This document shows positions 1 through 12,000 of a stretch of DNA of 64,000 nt, piece after piece. Position 1 is the stretch's first letter. The number at the start of each line of letters is the position of its first letter. The position numbers and the translations under genes were made by a program. Under the pieces are notes generated by a model that was not told where the DNA came from, ran no database searches, and was given only the letters and a program-made list of their open reading frames with translations. The DNA lies in contig NC_052031.1 in NCBI RefSeq assembly GCF_015832195.1, positions 9,983,850-10,047,849 of the forward strand, in the 5' to 3' direction. The stretch is from Motacilla alba alba (lineage: Eukaryota > Chordata > Aves > Passeriformes > Motacillidae).

Positions 1-693
1 TAGGGACTCCCAAAGTTATTAACAGTTTTTTTAACAATGTGTGTCCCTTTGAGGTGTACCACTGCCACTGCTATGTTCTGTGAGCAACCAAATACCAAAG
101 CTGCAGGCATTAAAAGTAGAATTCTCCAAACTAAATTCTATTGAGTTTACACATTGCTAACCAGTGATGAGATGTCAGGAAAATAAAATCACTTTTAAAA
201 ATGCAAGCTGGGAAATTCCAATACATATCTGCAAGTTTTCTATGTAATCCAAATGGAAATTAAGAGATTTTTAAAACACAGGGAGCCTCATTTGCTATTT
301 GCAGTTGCCACTCTCTACTCCCTTAGCAATAAACTGACATTTTGAAGCTTTCCTTCTTGCAGCAAACAAAAACAGCTGTAAGTCAGTAAGAATAGGTGGC
401 TGCATTAACAAAGCTTGCTCAAGCTCAAGGGAAGACATGGCCTAATATTTCCATAGCTTTAATTACTATTTGATGATCTGGGTAATCTTTGATCAAAGCA
501 CTGTTCTTGATTAATTTATAGTGTTCTGTTGGCTTCAACAGTAATAAATTCTGTCCTATTGGTACTTATATTCAGATGGTTTTTGTAGAAGCTGAGAATA
601 AAATTAAACATTTTCTTAAAAATAAAATCCCCCACTAAACCAAACAAAACCCCAAACATTAGAGCTAATAATTTTCCAAGTCCTGCAGTTAGT

Positions 694-768
694 AAAAAGA
701 AAAAAAAAAAAAAACAAAAAAACAAAACCAACAACAACAACAACAAAACCCCCAAAAAACCCCAAACC
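694..768. repeat. A/C-only low-complexity tract, poly(A) plus (CAA)n
   Basis: About 75 bases consist almost only of A and C: a long A run, then CAA units, then CCCCCAAAAAACCCC. Reading it on the minus strand gives spurious poly-Phe/Leu/Cys open frames, which are artefacts. Confidence 0.8.
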
Positions 769-2013
769 TGCTCAAGTTAAAAATTACTTTTGGGGAGAGA
801 GTCAGTAGATGACAAATTGCATTAAGAACAGCTAAGGTAGGCCAAAATTTCTCATGAATGAGTGAGTTTTTAGAAATTACATAAGTGCCCATCTCCAGAT
901 ATTACAGAAGTGCAGAATAAATGTGAAACATTTTCTTCCTATTGTTCTTCTTCCATTACAAGAAAGATCCACTTGTACTCTTGCATTGGGATTTTTGAGT
1001 TCTTACTCAGTCTCAGCTAAAAGCCTGAGTTTAAACTGCTATGAAACTAATAAATGATGTCCTCTTGTTACTTAATACTGTATTTTTATCACTAGGAAGC
1101 AAAATTGAATACCTTCAAAAAAGATTTTCTTAACAAAAGAGGATATAAAATCTGCTTTTTCTGTGTAAAGTAGCAGAAGTACAAAGCTGAACTCCTGTTT
1201 TATCAAGGTTTAAATACGAAGTGGCAATTACAAAAATTGCTTCTTAATTTAAAAGTCCTCTGGACTACTCTATTAATTATCAACAGTCAAAAGGGGCTGA
1301 TGATTCCTACAAAGTGTGCCTGATTATATGCTTTCCTCTGAGTAGGCACCTGAGTGAGCCCATTGACTCTGGCACTGCTTATCCTCTCCGCTGTTGACTG
1401 AGGCATAAGTGGTCCCAGCACCTTGCAGAATTCACTCTGAGTGTTTTACTTGAGAATGAACTTGCTCTGATAATTTTTTTCCCCTAACATACACATCACT
1501 GCTATGGTAAGTCATAGTTTTCAGCACATCAGCTGCCCTGTCACTTGTCATCCCAGACCTTTAGAGCAGTCAGTGATCAGGCAAGTGGTTCTAAAAAGCA
1601 ACAGCTACAGTGAACTACTGGGGTGGTTTCCTCCTTTGTGTTGTTGCCATGAATTTCAGGAATGAAGGCATCTGTGAGTTGCTAGGGAGCAGCTGTGATC
1701 TTATTTATGCACTATATGGAGCAGAGAGTAAGACCTATAAAATACTCAGACTTATTCCTTTGAACACACAGAATGCTTCTTAGAAATGAGCATTTCTCAA
1801 CGAGTTTCTCAATGAACTGCTTCTGATTAAAATAAGTGTCTTGTGAGAAAGAAAAATAGTCTGGCATGTGTATAGAAATAGAAACTATTAATATAACTTT
1901 GGAAATAAGATGCACTAGTAAGAAGATAGAATTTTCTTATGCTGGGCAGATCATATTGTTTTTGGCTACTAAAATTTCAGTTTAAGTAGAATATCTACAG
2001 TTGCAAAAAAGTT

Positions 2014-2090
2014 AGATATTATATAGTATATGATAATATAATATATGATAATATAATAATGATACAATATTATAATGTAATGTAATATAA
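2014..2090. repeat. AT-rich imperfect simple repeat
   Basis: The stretch is built from TATAGTATA, GATAATATA and ATAATG-like units with almost no G or C. It is low-complexity, and no protein or RNA is supported. Confidence 0.7.
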
Positions 2091-4947
2091 AATTAGAAAG
2101 TAGTTATTTATTTTTTCTGACTTTTCCTGCTCCCAAGATCTCATCATATTTTTGGATGTCTGTCACATGACCTCTCCTCTGTGCTTTTCTCTCAGAAATG
2201 AGATCATGACGTAACTTCATGGCATTGGTAAAAACAGAAACTAAAATTACTGAATATATGTGTGTTATTAGTTGATATTTTGTTAGCTAAAAAAAAAAAA
2301 AAACCAGAAACTTTTGTTCTTTAAAACATTGAATATTATTAATAAAACTATAATTTAATAATTTATTTATTTATTTTTATTTTAACATTTCCCAAAATTT
2401 CAGTAAGAAATGAAATTTTTTTTCAGCTGAGGACGGGACTCAAGTGAAGCTGATGGTCCAGGGTACAGGCAGAGATTCCTGGAGAGACAGGTCTTGATCA
2501 CTGAGGCCTGGTAGTACCACAAAGTGGAAGAAAGGAGGAGATTGGAAGGACCTGGGGGAATTGGCAATGGGAGGACCTTTCCAAAAGTGAAGAGTGGGCA
2601 GAAAGAGAATACTTTACTCAGCCTTTATTTAAATTTCACTCTGTTCAGAACTATTTTAAAAAAAATATTAAATAGGTTAATTACTTTAGTATACAAGCTT
2701 GTGAAACCTAGGTCAAGATTTTGCAAGTACTGTTAGTAGTTTGGTGTGGTTGATTTCAGAAGAGATGGGGGAAAACCCACCACAAAGTTTTGGTGGATTT
2801 TACTGCAAGCTCAGCACTATCTTTGAGCAATAGATTTTGCCATCATGGCAGTCTCCAGCTGGTCTAGACTGACAATAAAGCATTTGGTGATAAGGCAGTG
2901 GTCAGAGATGTCTCAGCCTGACTAAGTGGTCTTGAAAGGAGTATGGAAATGATAAAAGCATCCATATATTTACCTTGTACAGATAAGTATAACTGGAATT
3001 GTTGAGCTATTTATTTTCTTTTTTCCAAAGCTGGAAAAATTACAGTGATTTTGGTTAACTTTTGAAATTCTGGGTTTGAACTTCTGAAGACATTGGCTGG
3101 TATGATTTCTCTGTCCATGGAAGCATTCAGTGATGGAAATGAGATTGGCATGTTCATGTCCTATGTTTGGGCCCTCAGCCAAGTTACCACTGCCTGAAGG
3201 AAAGGCTCTGTTGTTTTTAAACTGGGTGACTCACAAATTCAGAACAAACAAACAAACAAAGAGGCAAAGGAGTTGTACTGCAGTTGAAAATAATTCTTTT
3301 TCTGAGTGTGATACAGCATGAGGGCCGTTTAAATAAATTTTCAATGCTAGGGCCAGCCCAAATGCCTGCCACAATATAGCAAGAGCCATATAATAACATC
3401 TTTCATTCTCTTTCAATTTATGCAGAAGTGTTTGACTTGCCCTGGTGAGCTTTGTAGGAAGCAAGGAGAATGTCTCTTTGTGAGAGATTTATAAACATGT
3501 CCTTGAAGACTGAACAGAGAGGGGCACGTTCTGCCGAGGAGCTGGCAGTTTTTCTAATCTTTGTCACATTCAACTATTGTCGTGTTGTTTCACCTTAATG
3601 CGACTCTCTCCATCATGTTCTCGCCCCTAAAACCTTGCAGTTCATTATGTGTAATTTTAATACAGTCTTTCCTGAATAAAGAAGTGCATGACTATTGACT
3701 TTAGAAAAGAATTAAAGTATTTTTGTGCTATGACCTTACAAGGTTTTCCTTTGTCATGCAGTGAGCTTTATTCTGTGAGAAATGACAGGGTTTTGCTGTC
3801 AATTTGGAGATCTTTTAGCAAAATACTAGTGATTAAAGTACTAAAAAATAATTTAGATGTAAAAAGCAATAGAAATTTGCATTCATTTAGTTAAAGCAAT
3901 TTAATAAATTGTATTCAAATTAACTCCTTTTAACAAGCTACGGAGCCTGCCAAATTATATTTTGCAAGACAAATGAGCACACCTTTGCCAATAACACCTT
4001 TCATGGCTATTTGGGATGAGCATTTGCTAATTTTGTTAGACTGCTGGGTGGGAGGCTTGGAGAAGGAAAAGTTTGTCCCAGAGTGCCAAATCCGGAAGTG
4101 TGTATCCTGAGGTGTGTATTTCCCTGTGTAGTGTTGTGCTGAACTACTGCAGTGCTACAGTGAATTAAAGAAAAGGGTAGTAGGCAACAAATAAATTATG
4201 TACACACCTCCTAAATAATTAATGAATATTAGACTGTTCCTTGGTAGTTGAGACAGGTCTCACACTTCAGGAAAATAAAGAAGTGTGTGAAGTTCCAAGT
4301 AATTTCTGATGCTGTTTGTTCAGGAGCTTGCAGGATAAATCTTTCACTGGCAGTAGAGGCAGGGTAGATTGGTGCTCCCAGCCCTGCCATGGGGTAAAAC
4401 AAAGAAGGGGAGAAAGAAAGTCACTGACTCAAGTCTGTGTGGAATCTTGTGTAAATCTCAAAGGGTTTATTTTAGGTGAGAGTTGTTCTGAATTTTATTT
4501 TTTTTTTGAAATCACTGACAAATACAAGTTGTGAAGCCAGCCTCGGTCAGGCTTTCTTGGTGGCAAGAGCCACAATGCCTGTTATAATGGTTTTAATGAT
4601 TCTCCTATCTCTTGTAGTGATGATCTCCTTGTTATGTAATTCAGACTTTTGAATTTTCTCTGATAGCTGGTGCTGGAGAAGAAAAATGAAAATGTTTATT
4701 TTTTTCCTGAAAATGTCCCAGTGTCCAACGCTTTGATAGTCTGCAGCTTTCAAACCATTCAGACTTGGGGATATGGGAATAACTTCCCTATAGGAATTGG
4801 GGGTGTGAAAAACATGAATGCTTTCAAATTGGGGTTTATAGGGTCAAACATTTGCTGGAAGAACTAATTAGATAAAAGTGCAATTTTTCCATCCAGGTTC
4901 TCAATGCATTTCCAGTATGGCTTACTGTGACTTTGCTCTACATTGAG

Positions 4948-5418
4948 CACAGCACAAGAAGGACAGACCCGTTGGAGCCAGTCCAGAAGCACACAAAGAT
5001 GATTAGAGAGATGGAACATCTCTCCTATAAGGAAAGACTGAGACAGTTAAGGTTGTTCATCCTGGAGGACTTTGAGGAGACCTTATGGTGGCCTGCCAGT
5101 ACCAAAAAAATGGCTACAAGACAGTTGGAAAGAGACTTTTTACAAGGGCAGGTAGTGACAGGGGAGGGGGAATGCCTTTAAACTGAAAACCAGTAGGTTT
5201 AGATTGGGTGATAAGAAGAAATTTTTTTTTTACTGTAAATGTGGTGAGACACTTGCAAAGGGTGCTCAGGGAAACTGTGGTTTCCTGAAAGTGTTCAAGA
5301 AAAGTTGGGATGTTGCTCTGAGCAATCTGGTCTAGTGAAAGGTGTCCCTGCCCATGGCTGTGAGGGTGGTACCAGATGATCGTTGTGGTCCCTTCCAACT
5401 CAGGTCGTTCTGTGATTA
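4948..5418 (+). mobile_element. CR1 LINE fragment, sense to the gene, 5'-truncated, 3' end present
   Basis: The sequence follows the 3' part of avian CR1. Recognisable landmarks are the GACCCGTTGGAGCCAGTCCAG segment, ACAAAGATGATTAGAG, CTCTCCTATAAGGA, CTTTTTACAAGGGCA, the GGTGTCCCTGCCCATGGC segment, and the terminal GGTCCCTTCCAACTCAG followed by TTCTGTGATT. The last of these is the CR1 terminal 8-mer type. It is 5'-truncated, as most genomic CR1 copies are, and many substitutions mark it as old. Open frames on both strands inside it are remnants or shadows and do not encode a working protein. Confidence 0.93.
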
Positions 5419-6482
5419 AGTCAAATAAGATACTGTCTTTCTGGTTGGTGGTTGTGTGAATGCAGTATGACATCCCCCTTAACTTCTACTGAGGCTGTTC
5501 AATCACAGCCTGTTAGAAACCAGATTTCACTAAGGGCTTTAAAAATATCAGAGAATCAGCACTACAGCACTTGCCCTTATATATCTGGTTACTGCAATCT
5601 CCAGGTCATCCCTGTCATCCATCTGCTTCAAACCTGCATTAACTGAACATATATATTCACTCTGCCTCTATGTGAATTTTCTTTTCTTGTGGCTCACTTA
5701 GTGTTTATCATGTTGAGTGAAAAGATTAATAACTATGAAGTGGCATTTTTGCAATTCTTTCTCCACATTTTAGATTTTTTGTTTAATTGAAATCCCAAAT
5801 GAAAATGGTTTATACTAAATTTTTCTTATTGCTTTCACCATTGAGTAGGAAATAAAGAGCAGTTGTGTAAAAAAGAAACTGGAAAAAAGAGACCAGAAAT
5901 AATTGAACAAAGGAAACCAAACAATCAAGCATTTTCACAAGTAAAATATGTGAACCCTTTAAAATGATTTTTAAAAATATTATTTGTAACTTCTGTGAAA
6001 GTTATTTTATTTTTTTTACACCATTTACAAAATCTTGTTTCCATTTTTCTGTAAATTTAGTGACTTTTGATTAAGGTGTATTACATGCAGTCACAAATGA
6101 GTTTAAAGAATTTGCCATTACATTTCTCTTTAAAGCCCGAGACATCAACACCTGGTATATTGCAGTGTCTGTTCTTTGTGTGACCAGGGTGAATGTTTGT
6201 TGACAATGTGAAAACCTGGAAGTTTTACAAGATTTGATGGTCATTTTGATTTAGATGTTCCTCTGAAATTTCCAGTCTTGATTCAAACCATCTGGATCTA
6301 TAAAACTGATTTTTACTCTTGCCTTGTATCTCCGAAATAGTTTGCTGACTGCAAATTTAATGTGTTTCAGAGAAAAATGAATTAAATTCTGAAGTGATCA
6401 ATTGTAGAATAAAATGTCTTTATTTCCAAATTTGTTTGATTAATAGTTGGCTTATAGGTCAGTTCTACCTTAAGATATGTCC

Positions 6483-6560
6483 TAAAAAATCTCCCCACCA
6501 ACACCCCACCAAACCCCAAAAATAAAAATAACCCAAAAAACCCAGAAACCCCTCAAAAAG
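6483..6560. repeat. A/C-rich low-complexity tract
   Basis: Irregular CCCCACCAAC, CCAAACCCC and AACCC-like units with very little G or T. It resembles the other A/C tracts in the window but has no fixed repeat unit. Confidence 0.65.
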
Positions 6561-7241
6561 AGATTTTTGGGTTTGTCCAGAGATAAACTTTTTGTGTGGC
6601 TATTTTGAAAGTCTAGCACTTCAAAAGCATCCAGACTACAATCTGAGTTGATTAGAATCTGTCATCTGTTGTAGTAGTTTTCTGCTCTGGGTGCACTGAT
6701 TTTTTTATTTTTTTTTTTTTTAATAATCATTACTAAATGAGGAATAAAGCTTATTCCAATTGCTCAGTTACTAGTGGAAAGGAATGACTGCTGAAGGAAA
6801 ATAAACAACAAACCAAGACTCAACATAGATTTTGTGAATTTCATAAGTGCTAAAAAGCTGTGGCAGCTTATGGGACATGCCTGATAACAATTTGCATCTA
6901 TAACTGTAGCTGTCAGAAAAGTTCTTGTGGTACTTATCAGCTACAAGCAGCAGAGGTGTAATGTGGTGAGTTTCTTTAAGGTCTCCAAAGCTTTAACCCC
7001 AGAAAGCTGGTGGGGCTGGCAGGCTCAGTGTGCTCGGCAGTTTTTTGGCTCTCGTGCTGGATGGCAGCCGGTGCATTAGTGCTGGACCTGTTCCTGCCTG
7101 AGCCTGGAATGACTCCCCAGGAGACAGCACAGCCCCCACCAGGCAGTGCTACAGAGGCAAAGTACTTGAGTAAACTCAGGCCATCTGTTGGCTGCATAAA
7201 TTAGTTTTCCCCCATTTGCCCATCAAGCTATAAGGTATCCA

Positions 7242-7583
7242 CTTTTTTTTTTCCCCCCTTTTTCCCCCTCCAAATATTATATTCTTTCTTTATCCAGTTC
7301 TAGTAGGACAGAGATATGCAAATGCACTTTTTGCATCTTTTTTCTTCCTTCCTTCTTATGATTGCATGCTTTTCACTGTAGTGTCTTTGATTAACAAATA
7401 AAATTATCTCCTTCATAGACATGTTCTGCTTTGGAAACAGTTAATGGCTCCTCAGAGGTATTTTCATGATAGAGGACGAACATGTTTGTATTTCTCCTCT
7501 TCCTCTCATCTTCCCCATTTCCCTTAATGTATTTCTGCTTTTCCCTCTTTTCCTCTTACTTGTTCCTCCTTCTCTTTCCTTGC
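7242..7583. repeat. Pyrimidine-rich region upstream of the exon
   Basis: A T run followed by C-rich blocks (7242-7271), and later a TCTTCC/TTTCC-rich stretch (about 7493-7583). Composition is strongly biased to C and T on the gene's sense strand. It lies about 470 bp or more before the exon, too far to be its polypyrimidine tract. Confidence 0.5.
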
Positions 7584-8018
7584 GAATACTAATACTATCA
7601 TATGAATAAATAGATAAGGGACTAAACTGATTAAATTAGTATAAATTAAATGAATTATTTCAATTGATATGTTTGTATTTGGTCTTTCAAGGAAAAATGC
7701 ATTTCAGCAATAACTTTTATTTGAAATTCAGTCATTTTAAAGGATCGCCATTTTACTGGTCTCTTAGCACACCGTGGGAATCTCATTCCTTGAGCATTTT
7801 GCAGTTGGTTAGTTTGTCACTAAAACTAGTCAATTTTGAAAGTTTATGAAATGCTTTTTAGTGTCAGCTTCTACATCTCAGACAAAAAGGTGAAGTACTT
7901 CTTTCACAGGGCCCAACTGGATTTTTCTAGCAGCAGTCATTATGAAGTCCCAGTAAGAACAGATGACGTCTTGATGCTTCTTCTGTCAAGTCACTTGGCT
8001 TATTTTGAATGTGTAGTG

Positions 8019-8053
8019 TAATTTTGATTTATTTCCATTTTTTTCTTTTGCAG
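8019..8053 (+). other. CACNA2D1: 3' splice acceptor region of the CACNA2D1 exon
   Basis: A T-rich polypyrimidine tract (the segment ending ttttttcttttgcag) leads directly to the AG at 8052-8053. The open frame continues upstream into the intron by chance, but homology to alpha2delta-1 begins exactly after this AG, which fixes the exon start. Confidence 0.88.
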
Positions 8054-8170
8054 ATTTATTTGAAAAATGCAGCAATGTATACTGTAGAAGCAAACAACCC
8101 TCGTCAGCTAGTGGAAATTGCAGCCAGAGACATTGAAAAACTTCTAAGTAACAGGTCTAAAGCCTTGGTG
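8054..8170 (+). CDS. CACNA2D1: CACNA2D1 exon 3 (calcium channel alpha2delta-1 subunit, N-terminal ectodomain), single internal exon
   Basis: This internal exon encodes 39 codons, starts and ends in phase 0, and lies between a CAG acceptor and a GTGAGT donor. Its last 22 residues contain [20 protein letters not shown], which matches what I recall of mammalian CACNA2D1 at about residues 78-97. The alternatives CACNA2D2 and CACNA2D3 are clearly different here. Alpha2delta-1 is an extracellular, membrane-anchored auxiliary subunit that raises surface expression of Cav1 and Cav2 channels and binds gabapentinoids. This segment lies upstream of the VWA_N and VWA domains. The NRS sequon, with its Asn codon at 8150-8152, corresponds to the N-glycosylation position near residue 92. 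The first 17 residues differ from the mammalian sequence at about seven positions (see findings). No other exon of the gene is visible in the window. Family assignment is confident. The exon number comes from memory of the mammalian gene structure. Confidence 0.9.
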
Positions 8171-8176
8171 GTGAGT
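8171..8176 (+). other. CACNA2D1: 5' splice donor GTGAGT of the CACNA2D1 exon
   Basis: GTGAGT follows the Val codon that ends the homology (KALV). It is a strong U1-type donor. It leaves the exon at 117 bp, a multiple of three, with phase 0 at both ends. Confidence 0.88.
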
Positions 8177-9050
8177 GCTAATGGTTCAAGTTTTCTATTT
8201 AGTATTTTAAAAGATCTTTATTTACTGTTGAAACATGCTTTCATGGTTATTTTTACTTCCTATACACTGAGAGGCAGTGTCAGTGTGATGTGAATAAGAC
8301 ATGACATGTAGAAAGATGGCTCCTGACTTCATGGTAAAAATGAACTCGTTTGTTGGCATAGGGCAGATGTTTATAATATTGACCGACAGATAGGAACCAT
8401 GGCCAAGTAAGAAATTAAGTTATAAATAGATTGGAAAATATTCCTCTAGGTGACGCACATGAATGTTTATGACTTGAAGATCTCTGTACTTTATAGTCAG
8501 TAATGATCTTGGGAAAACAAGAAACGGCTTTTTTTTTTTTTTCCTAATTTGCTAATTTAACCTTTATTTCAGTCATGTGTTGTGTGAAGGCCATGCTTCG
8601 TTGTGACTTCGCAATTCTTTATGCTTTAAATAAAAAGTATCTGTTTCTTTAGAGTGCTTTTGCCAGCAGTCCCTTTCTCTTCTGTCCTGTAAGACACCAG
8701 ACCTGGGTAATTGCTTTGTGAGGTTCCTACTGATCAAACACATGGAGGGATCTGGATGAATTAATAAACATACTTCATTCAGAGTAGAACTATTAAAAAT
8801 TGGTTTAAAGGATGGAAAAGCAGTCTGGATTTCCTTGGGAAATTACATATTCATAGAGGCTTACAGATGAGTTTGAATGTGTCATTTAAAGGGAAAGAGA
8901 GGAGAAAGAGAGATTAATTCACCTAACTGTAGATGTCTACTCAGCTGGTTGTCCTAAGCTCATTTTTTGTTCAGTGGAATAAAACAGACACTCCTCAGTC
9001 AGGACTGACCTGACATTTTCTGAGTAAGACTTTAAAATGGCATGAACTAT

Positions 9051-9080
9051 AGCTGAGAAGAACTTCTCTCCTTCTCAGCT
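9051..9080. repeat. Perfect inverted repeat, 10-bp stem with 10-nt loop
   Basis: AGCTGAGAAG at 9051-9060 is the exact reverse complement of CTTCTCAGCT at 9071-9080, with a 10-base spacer. It may be a chance hairpin in the pre-mRNA. No flanking stem supports a microRNA precursor. Confidence 0.7.
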
Positions 9081-12000
9081 GGAGAAGCCTCAAATCTAAA
9101 TGTCTATATTGTAAGTGTGTGAAGCTGGGGGAGATGAGTCCCACCCAAAGAGTGCTTTTATCAGTACAGTTTCATGCAGCTGAAGAATCAGTGTGAGTAG
9201 AATTGCTGCTGCTGCCCTGTGCACTCTCCTTCTTGTAGGCAATTAAGTTTTGCACAGTCTGTTGTCTGTGCATAGGTAGCAAAAGAGGCACCCATTGTCC
9301 TGCCTTTGGTTCTCAGCAGGATTTCATTCTTCCAGTTCCCGTTGTTTACCTAATACACAATGTGCATCAGTGTTATCTGGGCCAAAGCTTCTCTAATTCA
9401 TTCAAGTTACTTTAAAGTAGGTCCAATATTTTTCTTGTTTGCCTCTTTTTCTTCAGTGGGTATATGCTTATGTGACATTCTGTGGACTTTGTATGACCAT
9501 TGCAAAACACTCTAAGTCATTTGAAAACCTTTGTGAATACACATTTTTCCCCACCATTTTCCCTTCAACCCATATCAGGTTGATGTTTTTAGGTTATCAC
9601 AGCAAAAGCTTATTTGTCTCAAGACTCAAGATTAATTTAGGGGTTTTTATATGTATCTCTGGTAGTTTGGCCTCCAAATTTTAAGAAAATTAAATAAGTA
9701 TCTTATGCCTACTTTAAGAAATATTCCAGAACAGTTTTTCTTCAAATGTGGAAGAAAGGTGCCACCTCACTTCAGGCAAGCACATGGTCACATTTTGAAA
9801 AGGGCAGTATGATTCCATTTCCTGAGGTAAAAGAAGACTAAATTAGGAGAAGGATGGTGCTTTGGTCCAGTAGCTCCTAACAGCTATTTATACTGACTTT
9901 TCTACTTGCAATTATCCCAGATGTATGCCAGAACTTTCAGTGCCTTCTGATTTTTAAACCTTCCTGTACATTTTTTATACACAGGAGACATTTATTATCT
10001 CCTGCACCTGACTGTTGATTTCTACTGAGAGGATTTCTTTCACATTCCATATATATTTCTCTTTCTGCTTTTTACAAGAATTACCTTTATGCTGTCAGTT
10101 TATAAACTTTTGTAATGAGGCTGAATTATTTACCTGAAGTTTCAGTCTTCTTAAATCTGCTGGGTCACATTTTCTCTGAAATCAGGAGTGGAGTTGAATG
10201 GAACTGTTACTAATGACTACACAGAGGGTTTTACCACTGGGGCTAATATGAGTCAAAGTGTTAATTAAGACCTGAATCCTGAAAAGAGTGTGGTGCAAGG
10301 GCACCAAGCATCCTCCAGTGATGCCATGAGGAAGGTGCCAGTGAATTACATCAACAGTGTTATTGTTCAGAGACTAGCATACCTCAGGGATGTCATGGTT
10401 TCCTCTAGGCATGAGACACAACCTTTGGGCAAGGTTATAATAAACAAATATTAGTGATGACTTTTTGAATAATAAGATGCCTTCCGTTGAGCCATAAGAT
10501 CACCTTTAAATGAGAAACATCTCTTGCATTCTGAATAATTTGTGTTTTCATGTAACTATGGGCTAGAAAAATCTCCAGCAATGAGAGAAAAAATTACCAG
10601 GTAAATGGGTATGAGTTTCTGTTTGACAGAAGCTTAAAACTGGTGGTTGAAATAGGAACCTAGCTGAGGAAGGAGAAAGGGGAAAGCCCTGATCTGAACT
10701 CACAGGGCTTTCCTAGGTTATTCTTACCAGGCATGTAATGCATAGAAGAAAAAGTTGGGATAAAAAGAAAATGGAATATTTTTTAACAAAGTGCAGTGGG
10801 GAAAGAGAGTGGTATGAGTAGTAAGGAGGGAGACAGGCAACAGCCTCCTAGTGAAGGATGTCAAAGACTGTCTTGCAGTGGAGCCTGTTGTTGAAATAGT
10901 GAACATTTCTTTTACAGCTTTCTGCTGTTTACTATTGTGTATTTGTCTGGCCTAACCCCACTGAACACCCCCTATTTCAATAAAATGGATTCCCATATGC
11001 AAATAGTCCTGCAAGGAACAAGGAATTTGGCTCGATGTTTCCTATGGGTCCCTTCAAACACAAGATATTCTATAATTCTACAATTTCATGATACTGCAGA
11101 GAAGTTAATATTCTGTCTCTGTGTACCTTACTAGATGGTGGGTACAGATGAGCTGTGCTACATTGCAACCTGCATGCTCAGGTGTGTACTGGCAGATGGG
11201 TGAAGGTTTCACTGAAAATGTATCCTGCAATAACCATTGGCAAAACTCACAAAGCCTTTCCAGGGATACCAACAAAGAGCCCATTGGGCTGTCTGGCACC
11301 CAAACTTCATTTTTGCTGGACTTGGCTTCAGTTTTAGCATTCCTACCTCATTCATGAGTGAAATAGATTTCTGGACCTATGTAGATCATGCTAATAGATC
11401 AGAGTCTTTTCATTCCAATGGAAAATTTGGAAGATACTAATACTTATTTAATGAGTATCATTAGAAATACTAAATAGAGTAGCTGACATTCTATTATATT
11501 TATAAAATATGGTTTTGGGAGTTACAGATATTTCCTCATTGACTATACAAAATTAAACCCTTTTAAAGTTTTTAATATAAAAGATGGATTACTAATACTT
11601 TATTTTTATTGCTCACGTAAAATACTTTAGTAATCTTAAGATTTGCAAAAATCTTAATTTTTTTGTCGTACTTTAAAATTAGGTATATTTTAAATACTTC
11701 TGACGTTTTGTTTATGGTTTATGCATTGCATCATGAGGGAAATGAACTATAATTTTGTTTATATAACATATTCAATGTATAAAAAGTAATATTTGGTCCA
11801 GTGCTGCAGACGAGTTTAAACAGCAGCTTCACTTTGGTGCAGTATGAAGCTGGTAGCTGTGCAGCCCTTGGCCTTCCTCTCCCCATTGCTCAGTACATTT
11901 TGGGGAGCATCCTGAATCTTCTACAACAGACAAATCTGCAGTTTTACCACTTCTCCTTTCTGCTCAGACATTTGAATTGAAGATAGTGAGCAATTTTTAC

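Larger units (their letters stand above)
1..8053 (+). other. CACNA2D1: CACNA2D1 intron 2, 3' part
   Basis: This is non-coding AT-rich sequence upstream of the exon. It holds an A/C tract (694-768), an AT-rich simple stretch (2014-2090), one CR1 (4948-5418), a second A/C tract (6483-6560) and pyrimidine-rich DNA (7242-7583). The segment 6990-7200 is GC-richer but I recognise nothing in it. I found no sequence matching the preceding CACNA2D1 exon (expected to encode the residues just before IY). The rest appears to be ordinary intron. Confidence 0.75.

Noticed and set aside
5114..5473. 119-codon open frame, minus strand
   Set aside because: It is the complementary strand of the CR1 at 4948-5418.
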